Below are positions 21,073-33,288 of a DNA stretch of 64,000 nucleotides, piece after piece. The stretch lies in contig OX637401.1 of assembly GCA_951799425.1 (NCBI GenBank), positions 14,843,501 through 14,907,500 on the forward strand, in the 5' to 3' direction. Each line of letters begins with the position of its first letter. The stretch's first letter is position 1. The notes under the pieces were generated by a model, which saw only the letters and a list, made by a program, of their open reading frames with translations, searched no databases and was not told the origin of the DNA. The DNA is from Ilex aquifolium. Lineage: Eukaryota > Streptophyta > Magnoliopsida > Aquifoliales > Aquifoliaceae. A program made the position numbers and the translations under genes.

Positions 21073-21501
21073 AAAATTTCACTTGGAGCTTTTTTGGATA
21101 CAAGGACCCTCATTCTCGATAATTACGATACCCTCGTGAATGTTTTTGCAAATTGCATATTGATCTATTAGTTGCATGAAGTTGATTTACAGAATTATTG
21201 TTTTGAAAAACTATTCTGAACATATTGACTTAAAAGCTGGCCAATTCTAGAGAATTTGTAAAATATTATGCAAAATTAAAACATTTGGTGGCAGTTATTG
21301 GTTGTTTTTCCCTTTACTTGCTGAGCTCTTCAGCAGCAAAGGTATCTTCTTTTTTCTTTATGCCCCCTTAATTCATATTTTGCACAAGTTATAACTATAT
21401 ATATTTAGAATTGATGGGGCCATATTAGAACAGCAATACTTTGGACAGGCCATGTCATATTTATTTGCTAAACTTAAGTGGTCAAAAGGTAATTTGGGGT
21501 A
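21073..21501. other. Non-coding flank, unit 2
   Basis: Aligns with 1657-2140. A stretch present in unit 1 near 1990-2045 is missing here. No gene. Confidence 0.55.
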
Positions 21502-21813
21502 GGGGTGTTAATCGAGACACTCGGGCTTTGATAGGACTCGGCTAGGATAGGACTCAACTTAAGCTCAACTCGTATTCTAAACGAGTTGAACTTGATCAAT
21601 TTTTTATGTTCATTTAGAAAAACAAGCCTAAAAATCTTTGCTCGAACTCACTTAGCTTGACTCATTTGTATGTAAAATAATCGAGTTATTCGGTTTCGGA
21701 CTAGCTTATTTTTTGAAACAAACCGAGCTTAGATAATTTATTAACCTCATTTAGAAAAATGAGCTCGATAGACTTGAACTTCAACTCGCAAAGCTTAGTT
21801 TGATTAACACCCC
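21502..21813. mobile_element. TA-flanked MITE, unit 2 copy
   Basis: 312 bp between TA dinucleotides (21500-21501 and 21814-21815), with perfect termini GGGGTGTTAATC and GATTAACACCCC. It is the better preserved copy of 2141-2448. Confidence 0.75.
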
Positions 21814-22967
21814 TAAAAAATGTTTAAACTACACTTGAGAATGGTCCCTGTTTGTAGCTAAAATAGGTGGAGTGGCACCTGCTATGGGGTTTAAGTTTTG
21901 GATTATTTTAAATAATATTGGTCCAGATAATATGTTAGAGGCTCTATATGTTGATCTCCATTAGAGTTACTTCTTATTTTTCACACAAGTTATCGAATTT
22001 CACCATAACGAAGTGCAGCGCTTTTTCAATAAATGAAAAAGAAAAAAAGAAAAAAGAATCTTCAACAAAAATAACAATTTATGTAAGTAATTTAAAATCA
22101 GTGGTTTAATTTGTTAATATGATTCATTGTGAACAATCTTTCCAATTCCCTTACCTGCCTTTTATTCCTCTTCTTCATAGCTAAAGAAACCCTAACCCTA
22201 AAATATAGCCACCCCCACCTCTTTTAATTTGCATTTAAGCCAAATAGTTGTTGTATGTATCCCTTATTCAGGGTAGTCATGGAGACATTAGTTAGAGATA
22301 AATATTTACTACACATCAAATAATCTAATGAAGTTTTTGATCCAAATTAATGTGGATGGTTGCCTGAAACCAAATATTGGTTCACCAAAGTGCAGATGGT
22401 CAAGAAGTAATAAATTTTTGGTAAGTCCGAATTAAATCCATATGGAGCAGAATAGGTAAACATATCTAAGAATATGGAAAAGAGAAATTTGATTTAACCA
22501 ATTCAAAAGTTTTGAGTAGTTTAAGGTATAAAAAGAAATCAATTGATGAAAAGTAATCCGCTAGTTTCGGGATATCCCTCATAAATCAGAAATATTGAAT
22601 TTCCATAAATTAATAAAATTAATTTGCTCAATTGTAACACAACGTCAGTAGGAATCAACCGGGGGATTTATCACAAAAAATGGCTATTGATCGAATTTAA
22701 ACAACAGTCGGATTGAGCTCAAAACTTGTAGGGAATCAAAAGCATTCATTGTACCAAAGACTAATTCGTTGGCAACAAATCAATCAATTATACAAAACTA
22801 ATTTTTTGTCTAGATCTTTTTCTTCTCTTCTGTTCAAGCGGCTAAGGTGCATCCGGACGGAGCAAGTATGTCCAGATGGACTATACATTATGTCTAAATA
22901 TTATCTTTCTACTTCTTTTCAGCAATCTTCTAGTTCAGCTCTCTTCATCCACTACTTGCATTCTTAG
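21814..22967. other. Non-coding flank, unit 2
   Basis: Corresponds to 2449-4104 without the 171-bp MITE and without the 128-bp tandem copy. The telo-box-like AACCCTAACCCTAAAA lies near 22188-22203. No gene. Confidence 0.6.
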
Positions 22968-24573
22968 TGTCACACCCCCACCCCCGGACTACATAAGGTG
23001 GGCTATGAACCGGCCACCAAGGCCTTAACCAACAAACCCTTGTGCATATTAAATGCAAAATGTAGCAACAGACAACTAACAAATTGATCCTGCTCATATA
23101 CCTTATGAATACTATAGGAATAAACTAAATATATTCCAACGCTATTAATAAACCACAAGTAATTCCATTACCAAAGCTTAAGGTTTACAAGCTCAAAATT
23201 TAAATAACGTCACACTCAAAATCCATAAATGACACTTATTTCTGAGGACCTACTTAAGACAATTCCTCAAGTCCTCTAATCTCTTGTTTATTTCAAGACT
23301 TGCTCCTTACCCTGATCTTCACCGGAAAAATGTTAAATATTTTTATGAGCACGACGGCCCATGAGTAACAACTACTTTTAATGAGGTGTGAAAATAAGTC
23401 TCACAGTTTATATAGGCCTGACAATTCTAGACACGACTCGTGAAACCGACATGAATTCAACACGGATTTAGCGGGTTTGGGTGTAGTCTTAACGGGTTCA
23501 GGTGGTTAACGAGTTAACTCGACAAACCCGTGAAATAAATGAACCGGTTTTGTGTTTAACCTATAAACTCGTTTCAACCCGTTAACAGTGGTATTATAAT
23601 TTTTTTTTTTAAATATTAGGTCTCTCAGCCTCAGCCTCTGCCTCATCTCACATCTCCCATCTCTAAGACTCATTCAAATTTAGTAGTCATTTAATGTTTA
23701 TTTTTTGTCTTTATTTTTTTGCTCAGTCATGATTTATTGTTATAATAAACGGGTCAAATATGTGTAATGTATAGCAAGTTGATGATTTTTCGTGTGTACT
23801 CAAAATACTCTAACTTATTCTCTTATTTAGCGGGTGACACATGAGTTGTATCGGGTAACCCGTCTAATAAATGATTCGTGTATGAGTGTGATAGTTGGAC
23901 TCGTTTATATAAACGAACGGGGTATGGATGGAGGGTTTTTTGACACAAACTCGTTCCACCTAACACGAAACTGTTCCACTTGACACAATTGCCATGCCTA
24001 AGTTTATGTACAAGAAATAAACTTTGATACATAAATAAGTACAACAAATTTTACCCTAGCCACTCTCACATAATCATTTAAAAAGAATGATCTCATCTTC
24101 ACAAATATCTTTATAAATGAAAAGACATTTATAACTCAAATACCCACTCATTTTCATAAATAACTTTATAAATGAAAAAACATTTATAGCCCAGACATTC
24201 ACACACACTTATTTTAAATATATTTGCTATCTTTAGCCCGATAGCTAGGCCAAATCTCATGTTTGTTACCATTAGTCTGTTAACTGACCTGTCGCTTGGC
24301 ATCACTAGCTTGATGACTGGCCCCTTCTCTTCTCATCACTAGTCTAATGACTGGCCCCTATGTGCACATCTCTATACTGGTCACACCGATATCCTTTAAA
24401 TCTCGTTACCATTCAGATCAGGTAATCTAGTCCACGTCTCATAAATATATGCTTTTATCACACACAAAAATGACCATTTTTCCTAAAACACAAAAAGGAA
24501 TTTAGCAAAGTCTTTGTTTTATCTTTGAGTCAGAAATAGAAGAGTTTCATTCTAGCCATTTCTCACACATGTT
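22968..24573. mobile_element. Truncated gypsy-type LTR, unit 2 copy
   Basis: The same TGTCACACCCCCACCCC terminus as 4105. It is interrupted by the hAT MITE at 23414-24001 and ends at the Tat gag relic. The TGATGACTGGCCCC short repeats recur at about 24280-24360. Confidence 0.5.
23414..24001. mobile_element. hAT-type MITE, 588 bp, with 8-bp TSD
   Basis: Terminal inverted repeats AGGCCTGACAATTCTAGACA and, on the right, the reverse complement of TTAGGCATGGCAATTGTG. The flanks GTTTATAT (23406-23413) and GTTTATGT (24002-24009) form an 8-bp TSD with one change. Unit 1 near 4566-4580 reads CAGTTTATATATAAG without the element. No coding capacity. The interior is rich in CGGGTT and AACCCG motifs. Confidence 0.85.
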
Positions 24574-24864
24574 CTATTCCAGGAATATACTAACTACTTC
24601 CTCAAATTCCTTGAGATGGAGATAGCAGTTTTCACTTCCCATATCATGGAATTGAGGGAACAATTGAAGCATTCCTGGTTTAACAATAAGTTGGTGTGCT
24701 TGCATAGGGAATACAATGCACGACGATGTGGAAGAACGGGTAGGTTGAAGATAATCCTTCATAGTCCGACCAAGTGGAACTATAACCGGATTATTTCCAC
24801 CATTACCTCCTACTGGCAAAGTGTTGAGTGAAATAATGTCATTGTGGTTATTCTGAGCAGCCAT
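24574..24864 (-). pseudogene. Tat-type gypsy gag N-terminus, unit 2
   Basis: Open from MAAQNNHNDIISLN at 24864 through DYLQPTRSSTSSCIVFPMQA, KPGMLQLFPQFHDMGSEN and YLHLKEFEEVVSIF to a stop at 24574, where it is truncated. Motifs match the N-terminal gag of Tat/Athila gypsy elements. It is better preserved than the unit 1 copy, which has two extra stops. Only about 96 residues of gag remain. Confidence 0.75.
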
Positions 24865-25061
24865 ACCTAAAAGTGGTGGTAAGTCCTGTCTACGTCTAAC
24901 AAGTCGGTCTGCTTGGTCTCTACCTCATGCAAATCTACTAAACCCAAAAATTTAAAATTGCAAAAAAGTAAGAAATAAATTACAACATAGCACTTGGGCT
25001 TGTGATGAAAATCACAAGACCTGCTTGAATATCTCTGTATCGCCATAGATTACCGTTAACT

Positions 25062-25081
25062 GTTCCCCGACAACGGTGCCC
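25062..25081 (-). promoter_or_regulatory. Primer-binding site of Tat-type element, unit 2
   Basis: The minus strand reads GGGCACCGTTGTCGGGGAAC, the counterpart of 5630-5649 and closer to the tRNA-Asp-type site in its middle. Confidence 0.7.
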
Positions 25082-25089
25082 AAAATGCT

Positions 25090-26645
25090 TGCTCACTAAG
25101 GGGTTGTAGTTTCATGAGTGCTCCCAAGCGTAAGAGAATAATATCATGTAGTAACTTGAATAGAAGTCCAAGGTCATTTCTTCAGGGAATGATTTGTAAT
25201 CCAAGGTGATGGAAAATTAAAAAAAAAAATCTTTGAAATTTGAGAGTTTGAAAATTAACTACTAATGAAAATGAAATTCAATAATTGTAAAAACTAGATA
25301 ATCTTCAGAATTCATTCCGCCTATGAATAAGAATTTTTGCTCCAAATCTATAACTCATCAGCTCTCATATTCAAACTAGTATAGACGGATGATTTTCAAC
25401 TAAACACTTTGAAAAGAATCGATAATAGAAATTGAAAGACAGTCTATAATGAAAAAATAGTAGCCTAAATGTTGTAGAAAACACCACTAATTTTCTATTC
25501 TGCAAACCAATTAGGTTTGTGAAAGCATATCTTATTCAAACAATCACATAAACCCATAGGATCTACCTTGTTCAAATCTTAAACCCTAATTTAGAGCATA
25601 AACCCTAGTTCATAGGTTGAGAGTCCTTCTTCAGATTATCCAGAGAAAGACTACTCACTCATGATAATATAAATAAAAAATGATGTTGAAGAAGACATAA
25701 TTAAATTTAGAAAAGTAAAGATTGACTTGAAAATAATTGCTTGTATTGGAAATTGAACTAAAATAACAAAGATTGAAATTAAAGACAAACGAATGTATGA
25801 TTGCTTAGAACAATTGAAAGAACATAACTTCAAAGAAAGGATAGCAACAAAGCTCTATAGAACACACCCTAACACTCTCTAAACGTAGGAAAACAGAGAA
25901 AAACTAAAAGAAGGCAGAAGAAGCTTCATATTCCTCATAGGGCCTTCTATTTATTATGATTGGAGCGAGAATCTTCAAATTTTTGATATATATTCTGCCC
26001 AAAATTATCTCATTCTTCAATTGGTTGAGAATGCCCAAAAGATATGGCGAAATCTAATCTTTAATTGAGTTTCTTGTGAAAATATGTCTTTACCTATTGG
26101 TAACAACTCCTTCTGCAGCATGACCTCCTAGTAGAACAGTGAAAACTACTGGTAGAACTTTGTCTGACAAAATCTCTGAAACTTATGTGGCTTTTTCTAC
26201 AGGTAGAACATCCTTCACCTATTGGTAGGACTTCTCTTGACAAAGTACTAGGAATTTTTCTACTGGTAGAGCATGTACCACCTATCGGTAGGATTTCTGC
26301 ACTAATCTTCTGTACTTCAAGCTACCGATAGAACTGACTTCTTATCGGTAGAACTTTTATTTTTCCACATTCCTACCGATATAATACCTACCAGTAGAAC
26401 TTTTCTTTTCTTCAAAATAACTTCCAGGGTTCTCAACTTCATCTTTTCACGAGCAAACTTAATACCAACTCGTCCCTTTGCCATCCTATCAATGCTTAAT
26501 ATCCACATTTACACCTAAACTACCAATAAACACAGTAATCAAAAGATAAAACACAAAACACACAAAGTGAAGCAAGTTAGTTTGGTAGTAAGCTTAAAGC
26601 GAATATGTTTAAGTTATAAAATAATGTAATATTGAGCACTCAACA
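25090..26645 (-). mobile_element. 5' LTR of Tat-type gypsy element, unit 2
   Basis: Counterpart of 5658-7208. It starts TGTTGAGTGCTCAATATTAC on the minus strand at 26645 and ends GCA at 25090 before the PBS. The ACCGGT-type cluster is at about 26090-26400. Confidence 0.75.
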
Positions 26646-26907
26646 GACAACTAGTACAAACTTGGGAAATTTTATTTATGGAATAAAAAGCAATAAACTT
26701 TCTAAACTGCAAATGATCAATGATTCTTTGAGGAGGATGTCCAAGCTGATGGTGCCAGCAATTATTATCAACTTTGCGAAGGCGGTTGGAGAAGAGAGCG
26801 GTAGAACACCATCAAGAGCATAAAGTCCACTGCGTTTACTCCCCTTCGCCACTTCTAGGTTGGTGATCAAGTCTTTTATCAGAAAACCAATACCATATGT
26901 AGGAATT
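26646..26907 (-). pseudogene. Copia-A GAG-pre-integrase fragment, unit 2
   Basis: Counterpart of 7209-7475. The minus-strand frame 26870-26676 reads MITNLEVAKGSKRSGLYALD. A frameshift then splits the H-x-LGHP zinc region. Broken by the Tat LTR at 26645. Confidence 0.65.
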
Positions 26908-27291
26908 TGTGGAATTGGATTTGATAATTTGATAAATTGGGAACTAGCCTTTGAGAGTTAAAAACTCTCTTTAATATGAATGCAATAGAGTTAAGATTTC
27001 CCCTCTAATGGGTTTTCTCTAAACTTGATGTTTCTCACTGGTGGTTCTCTTTGTATCCAGAAAGTCTTATTTATACTGGAGGATGTATCAACTAGTCATT
27101 ACCACTCACCTGATTAGTCTCAATATCCACAAGTATTTCCTCAACTCTACCAATATTTCGTCAACTCCCTGTAGTCAAAGAAGGCTAAAAACACTCCAAG
27201 TATAATTAATTGTCTTGACTAGTCTTTCACTACTTGATGAGTCCCTTTAACTAAGTCACTCATGCTGACTAGAAAAAATCTAATTCAAACA
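26908..27291 (-). mobile_element. Solo-LTR-like element inside copia-A, unit 2
   Basis: 384 bp, the single-copy version of 7476-7955, with one TATAAATAAG motif on the minus strand. Ends are placed by homology only. Confidence 0.5.
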
Positions 27292-27440
27292 TTCAATCAA
27301 TGTAATATATATGTATGTATGTACCATTATAAATAATATTTAATTCATAATAATTTCATAAAAAATACATCTATGATATATGACATGAATAATGCAATAT
27401 TTAACCAACGAATTAAGATTTTATATATTTCGGATTTGAC
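27292..27440 (-). other. Residual copia-A or flank sequence, unit 2
   Basis: Counterpart of 7956-8105. No protein similarity could be seen in this short piece. Confidence 0.4.
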
Positions 27441-27645
27441 CACTAACCATAGACGAAGCTATGTATGGTTCAAGGTGGTGGGCAAGTGTTCCCCCTCAAA
27501 AATTTTTTTTATTACCTAGATATATATATTATATATTTGTATAATATATCACTTGTGCCCACCTGAAACTAAAGACAAAAATGCTAGGCCCACCATCTCC
27601 ACCCAAAAAAAATTAAAAAACCAAGCCCACATAAAACAAAAAAAA

Positions 27646-28853
27646 GGGTAATTTGGAAGCCGGTACAAAAATTTAGACTTATTTGAGCTAAACTACATTA
27701 AGAAAGCTTATTTGACCCTAAGTGCATTTTTTTTGAAAAAAGACTAAAAGGTCATTTAGTATTTCATTGCTCTATCTTCTTCTCTCTCTTCCCTATTTTT
27801 TCTCTATCTATTTCTGTCTCTCACATTGATAATTTATTTTTTTTAAATATGTAAATATTTGATTTAATTTTTTCATCTCTCTCTCCCTTATTTTTTTTTT
27901 CTCTCTCTCTCACTTGCTCTCACCTTATTTCCTTATTCTCTCTCCCCTCTCCTTATATCAAGGTTACAACAATATAATTACACTAATCAGTTACACCAAT
28001 TAGTTATAATTACTCTATAATACACCAAACAGTTACTTATGTGTTATAATAAACCAAACAGAGACACTAAACATTTATAAGAAATTACAACACTAACCCA
28101 ATTTGTCATTCAGTTATTTACATAAATCAAAGAGTTACACCATTTAGTATCACGACATGGTTACACCAATTATATACACCAAATTGGGTTTATCATTACA
28201 CAAAAGATTTTACCATTATACTAAATTTGGTATATATAATTAGTGTAACGATGTCGCGATACTAAATGGTGAAACTATTTAGTTTATTGATGTCATAATT
28301 TTGTGTAATTGTTTGGTTTATTAGAAGGTATGAGTAATTTTTGGTGTATTATAGGACAATTGTAACTGATTAGTGTAATTGTGTTGTTGTAATGTTGATA
28401 TAAATAGAGAGAGAAAAAAAATAGGGAGAGGGAGAGAAACGGTTAGAAAAAATAGGGTGAGAGAGAGAGAAAATAGGGGAGAGAGATGAAAAAATAAATC
28501 AAATATTTACATATTTGAAAAGAAAATAAATTATCAATGATAGATAAAGAGAGAAAATAGGGGAGAGATGAGGAAATTAACAGGAAGAGAGAGAGAGAGA
28601 TTGAGAGAAAATAGTGGAGAGATAGTGAGATTGTCTAATGAAATCTTTACATATTTGATTAGATATATAACTACCAATTAAGAATGCATAATTTAAGGGA
28701 GGATATTTAGGTAAAAAAGTTTTGATTTCATTTGAATTTTGTACTTAAACACAACATGTTTTATTAAAATTGAACTTAATAGAGTAAATAACTTATTCAT
28801 ACACTTTTTCCTCAAATAAGTTTAAAAAATTGTACTAACACCCAAAAAACCCC
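27646..28853. mobile_element. 1.2-kb hairpin (foldback) MITE
   Basis: Almost the whole element is a long imperfect inverted repeat centred near 28200. Paired segments include AATCAGTTACACCAATTAG (about 27983) with its complement near 28345-28365, and CACCATTTAGTATCACGACA (28138) with its complement near 28248-28268. The ends GGGTAATTTGG and the complement of GGGGTTTTTTGG are alike. Runs of eight A flank both ends, so a TSD is possible but ambiguous. CT/GA-rich segments lie in both arms. No ORF. Confidence 0.75.
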
Positions 28854-29622
28854 AAAAAAAACTCTGGGCCCATATTGTTGAAATCTGAGTATTGCACAAA
28901 AAATTAAAACTTAATCACGTTAAGTTACGACTCAAATAGATCGAGTTGCGACTCAATATAATTGAGTTAATATTGATCCCCAAAACTTGAGATGGATTCC
29001 AAATTGTTGAAATTTGGTATCGAACTAATTTTTTAATCGATTTAGTTGTCAATTGATCATGGTACATCATATCTTCTCAGTTTTTTATGGATATGGTATG
29101 CAGTTTTAAAATTTTCTGTAATACTTGTAGTCATATAGATAATGCTAAGCAGTATTGTAAAGGCAAATAGAACAATGAGACAATTTTTTTATTTTATTAA
29201 GGCTTTCTTCAGATGATCTAAATTTTATTATTTATGAATTTTTGCAAGTGAAAATTCCTGCAATTAACCTTCATTTAACTTTTTTTTTTAAACGAGAAAA
29301 CGCCACTATTTTAATTTAAGTATTAATTATAGCCTTTGCTATGGGTCAATTGATTTTAATTTTTTTTTACTATGTTTAGCTCTTAAATTTTAGTTTAATA
29401 ATTTTACTATGGTAATATATCAGTGTGTTTAGAACATCATTTATCAAATAAATTTAATAGATTGTTAGTGAATAACTGATATTTTTTTTATACAAAAATA
29501 ACAATTAGCTCAATTAGTTACGATGGTGATAATTAGTCATTTTTTGTACATGTACAATATGCATTATTTTTTAGCATTTTTTATGTTAAATGGAATTCAT
29601 GTATCAAATGTGATATAATAAA
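28854..29622. other. Interior of composite hAT
   Basis: AT-rich, no ORF, no gene recognised. Short ATCGAGTTGCGACTC-type repeats lie near 28930-28970. Confidence 0.5.
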
Positions 29623-30683
29623 TCTATATAATAAGTAGAGCTGAATTTGAATCCCAAAACTTATGTTGATCTTTTCACGGCTCAGATTAATTCTGAACAA
29701 AAGATAAGTTATATCAAATGACCCATCTTATCTCTAAATTTTTATGGCTCAGATCAACTCAAAAATACTGATTCGACGGATCAGATTGACTAATGAATTT
29801 TGTTTTCCCGCCCACATAACTTTCCATCCCATTGAACGCCACCGATAACGCTAAAAAAAATCCCCAAATCCACGCCTCACTCTCCCAAAACAAATGATCT
29901 CTCTCACGCCCTTTCTCTTTCCTCCCCCAATCTCTGCCTAAACTCTCACCCCTCTCATTGTCATCTGTTTCTCCCCCACTCTCACATACGACTCTATCTT
30001 CCCCATCTCTCTTATCCTCCCCTCTTCTCTCACTGGCGCTGCCTCATCTTCTCCCCCTTCCCTAAACGCTATTGTCAGCGGCCTTTCTCCATGGCAATCG
30101 ACGACGCCACCCAACGACAGTGCTTTCTCTATTCTCTTTGTTCATAACACACACCCAAACTAAAAACCCTTCTGCAAAAACACACACACACGCTCTTTGC
30201 GCACTCACCCACAAAACCCTTTATGAAAACACACACACACTGCGCACATGATATGCGATAGGGATTTTGAAACAAAGCCCGATTCACCGGCTTTAGGTAC
30301 TCTATTCTAATTCTGCAACCTATTTGTTATATTTTTCATTTGTCCTTTTTCTCTTTCACGGGTTATTTTTTCTATTGATTGATTTGAATTTATGTTTCTC
30401 TTTTGATGTGTTTTGTTTGATTTTTGCAATTATTCTTATGGAAGTCATGGGATTCTATTCCTTTGGCGAAAATTCATCAAGTTTACTGCAATTTCATCGC
30501 AAAATCGTGAGACCAGAGAGGGGATAGATAGATGAGAGGTTTTGTGAGTTTTGAGTCTGATGATTTCTAGCTATTGAATACAGATCTGTATCTACTTTGT
30601 CATATGGTAAACAAACCAAATACTAACCACTCACACAATGACACACAACACAGACGCAGTTGTTGCTCCCACATAACACGTTC

Positions 30684-30733
<50 letters not shown>

Positions 30734-33183
30734 CACCCTCTTGCCAAATTGGGGGGTTTTGGGTTTTGAATTGGGTCTAAGACATCTTGGTCATTTTTTT
30801 CCCTGAAAATTTTTAAATTTTGGTGAATTAAATTTATTAGTTTCACATCATTCTTAAGTTCTACAAATTTAAGTCGTTATTCATGCATGGAGGTATCAAA
30901 TTATGGCTCTCCATGATCTCTTCTTCTACGCGGCCTACAACTTCGTTGTCATGCTTCTCCGATGCTCATTTGTAGATATTTAATTTTTTTTTATTAAGTT
31001 TGTGATGGTCTAACTAGATCTGTATTTTTTTAGGTGACACTTTGTTGAGCGGGTTTGTAGAGCCAACGAGGACCAACATAATGAGATCAGGCTCTTGGAT
31101 TTGAAAAGCAACCCAACCATCTGAAGGTAGTAGAAACTTTATGGTTGAGAGGATTGAATGCTTAAAAGTTAAAAACTTGGATAGTGCAGTGTGTCAAATA
31201 CAAAGTGTGGTTTTGATTACTTTTTTGTTTGCTTCGAGATTTTTTTTTCTTTAACTTGAATCTGTTAGGTGGGTGTGATTTTGGAAAACATTATGTACAC
31301 TGATGTTCAATATATTTTAATGAGTAGCAAAAGTCCACTGACAATTGGCAGCTTACTCGGAGATGCTTAACGGTGTTTTTTTAGTTACAAATCAAAAGAA
31401 ACTGTCACAAGATATCTCACAAATTTTGTATTTCTTTGTTTGTAATTATACTGTGGTTAATTCATTGAATTGATTTTTTTTTATTTGTTATGAAATTTAC
31501 ACTTTCCACATGTAGTAAAATTTCAAGTGTGCTTACATATGGCACGCATGTTGATAGCTTTCTAATCTTTTGGGTGCAACAACAACATGTCATTGTTGAG
31601 AGTTTCAAATTTCAAATCATGACACACTTAAAGGAACATAATAGGTTGCGTGAAGCTCCTACATCCTGAAGAACTTCATCATCTGGATATTCCCATGGAT
31701 AAGGATTCCACTTTTCATATTAAAGAAGTGGAAGGGAACTTTACCCTATCTTGACTGCACATGGAGGCCACAAGGTTTAATTTATTTACGGACAATCAAT
31801 CTCTTTGAGCAGAGAGAGCAAAGTTTAAGGTTATTGGTTGAATCTTGGTATCTTGATTTTGGCTTAGGTGATCCTGTTAGTGTTCAAATTCAACATGATA
31901 TTACTTAGGTTGATTTTTCTGTTAATCCAGAATTTTCTTTTCATGAGCCATTTTTCTCTATGCATTTTTATTCTTTAGTTCATGTTTAATTTGCTTAGCA
32001 TCTGGGATTCTAATTGTTAATATGTGTTAATTGTTCATTGGTTTAACTTATTGGGCTCCTGATAATTTTTGAATGATTTGGATTTTATGGTGAGTTCTGA
32101 GTCCAATTGATTTATGCTCTTCATAGTTTAATAGATAATGTAGAGTTTATATTTTTTTTAAAACAATATTATATAAGAACCATGATACCAATAATGAATC
32201 AAGTATATTATGCAGAATTTTACACAAGAGATTTTCTTTGTTTCTTTAAGTTATATCTGTCCATGCTATTCAAAGTATGTTATTTCTCACTTAAATTGTG
32301 CACTTGATTAGGCTGACCCATTTGCATTTGCATGACCCATTTGCAGCACATTCTTCTTGGGTCTATTTGTGGGATGATGTCGCATGTAGTCAAGGGCATT
32401 CCATTTACATTTTAGACAATCAATGATAAAATTATATCAAAGAGTTAATTGGTATACATGCATGCCAGGAACGGGAAAGATCGAAATGTCCACCCTTCAG
32501 CCTATAAATAAAGCACTAACAAGGTATCTAATCATGTTCGCTCCCCGTGCTTTCACACCCCATTATCGGTAGGGATCGAGAGAGCTAGCTTCACTTTTCA
32601 CGTTCCTTCATAGATCTCCGGATTCACCCCTTTATTATTATTTTATTTTTCTCGTGTTATGGATATTTTGTTTTTGGATTGTTGTATGAGGTATGAAATT
32701 TTAATTTGGTGTTAAAATGGCAAGGAGACATAATGACTTTGGGAATTCTTTGGTTTGTACATAATGAGTGAATGTACTTAACTATTCTTATTTATTTGAG
32801 TTTTGGTCTTTAATCAGATTATATTTGTATTTCCTCACTGTCAAGAGAAATATTTTCGTAGATGTTCGGATTATTATATTGAATTGGTTGATATGGAATG
32901 GTATTACAAGTATGACTATAGCGTGAATTGATATAAGTTATGTTTCTTTAATTAAAGGTCCGGTTATATAAGTTATGTGCACATGTGGATATTGTTCGGG
33001 GATCGTATTTTTAAGAAAAATTTTGTCGATTTTTTTTTTTTAAAAATGGCTCATTTTGATTTGTGATTTTTCTTAATTTTCTTGATCGGTTATTTTGTGT
33101 TTTACAATGCATTGGGGCGTGAACAATTCTTTGCGATTTTTTTTACGAGTCATATAGTGTCTTCAAGCACGGACAATTACTAG
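29623..33183 (+). mobile_element. Non-autonomous Helitron, 3.56 kb
   Basis: Begins TCTATATAATAAGTAGAGC after an A and ends GTGTCTTCAAGCACGGACAATTACTAG before a T. These are the 5' TC, weak 3' hairpin, CTRR end and A/T insertion rule of Helitrons. The 3' hairpin has lost its outer pairs (TAGTG against CACGG). The 5' end resembles the mini-Helitron at 911. No Rep/helicase frame is seen. Interior sequence around 29815-30560 looks like a CT-rich leader, and 31650-31760 has a short coding-like stretch, so gene capture is possible. Confidence 0.75.
30683..30728. repeat. (CT)n microsatellite
   Basis: An almost pure CT dinucleotide run of about 46 bp inside the Helitron. Confidence 0.9.
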
Positions 33184-33288
33184 TATAAATATATTACACA
33201 ACGTGATTGGTTAGAAATAACAAAATTAGAGTGCGTAATTAAAGTGTCCACCCTGAGCAAAATTTCTGGCTCCGCCCCTGCCACCAAC

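Larger units (their letters stand above)
27448..33280. mobile_element. Composite hAT element, 5.8 kb
   Basis: The right end is TTTCTGGCTCCGCCCCTG. The left end is a decayed CATAGACGAAGCTATG, which aligns to CAGGGGCGGAGCCAGA. Flanks CCACTAAC (27440-27447) and CCACCAAC (33281-33288) form an 8-bp TSD with one change. Unit 1 near 8104-8113 reads GACCACCAACTATG and lacks it. Its outer parts resemble the 990-bp hAT at 8307. The excess length comes from a hairpin MITE (27646-28853) and a Helitron (29623-33183) nested within. No transposase is seen. Confidence 0.85.
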
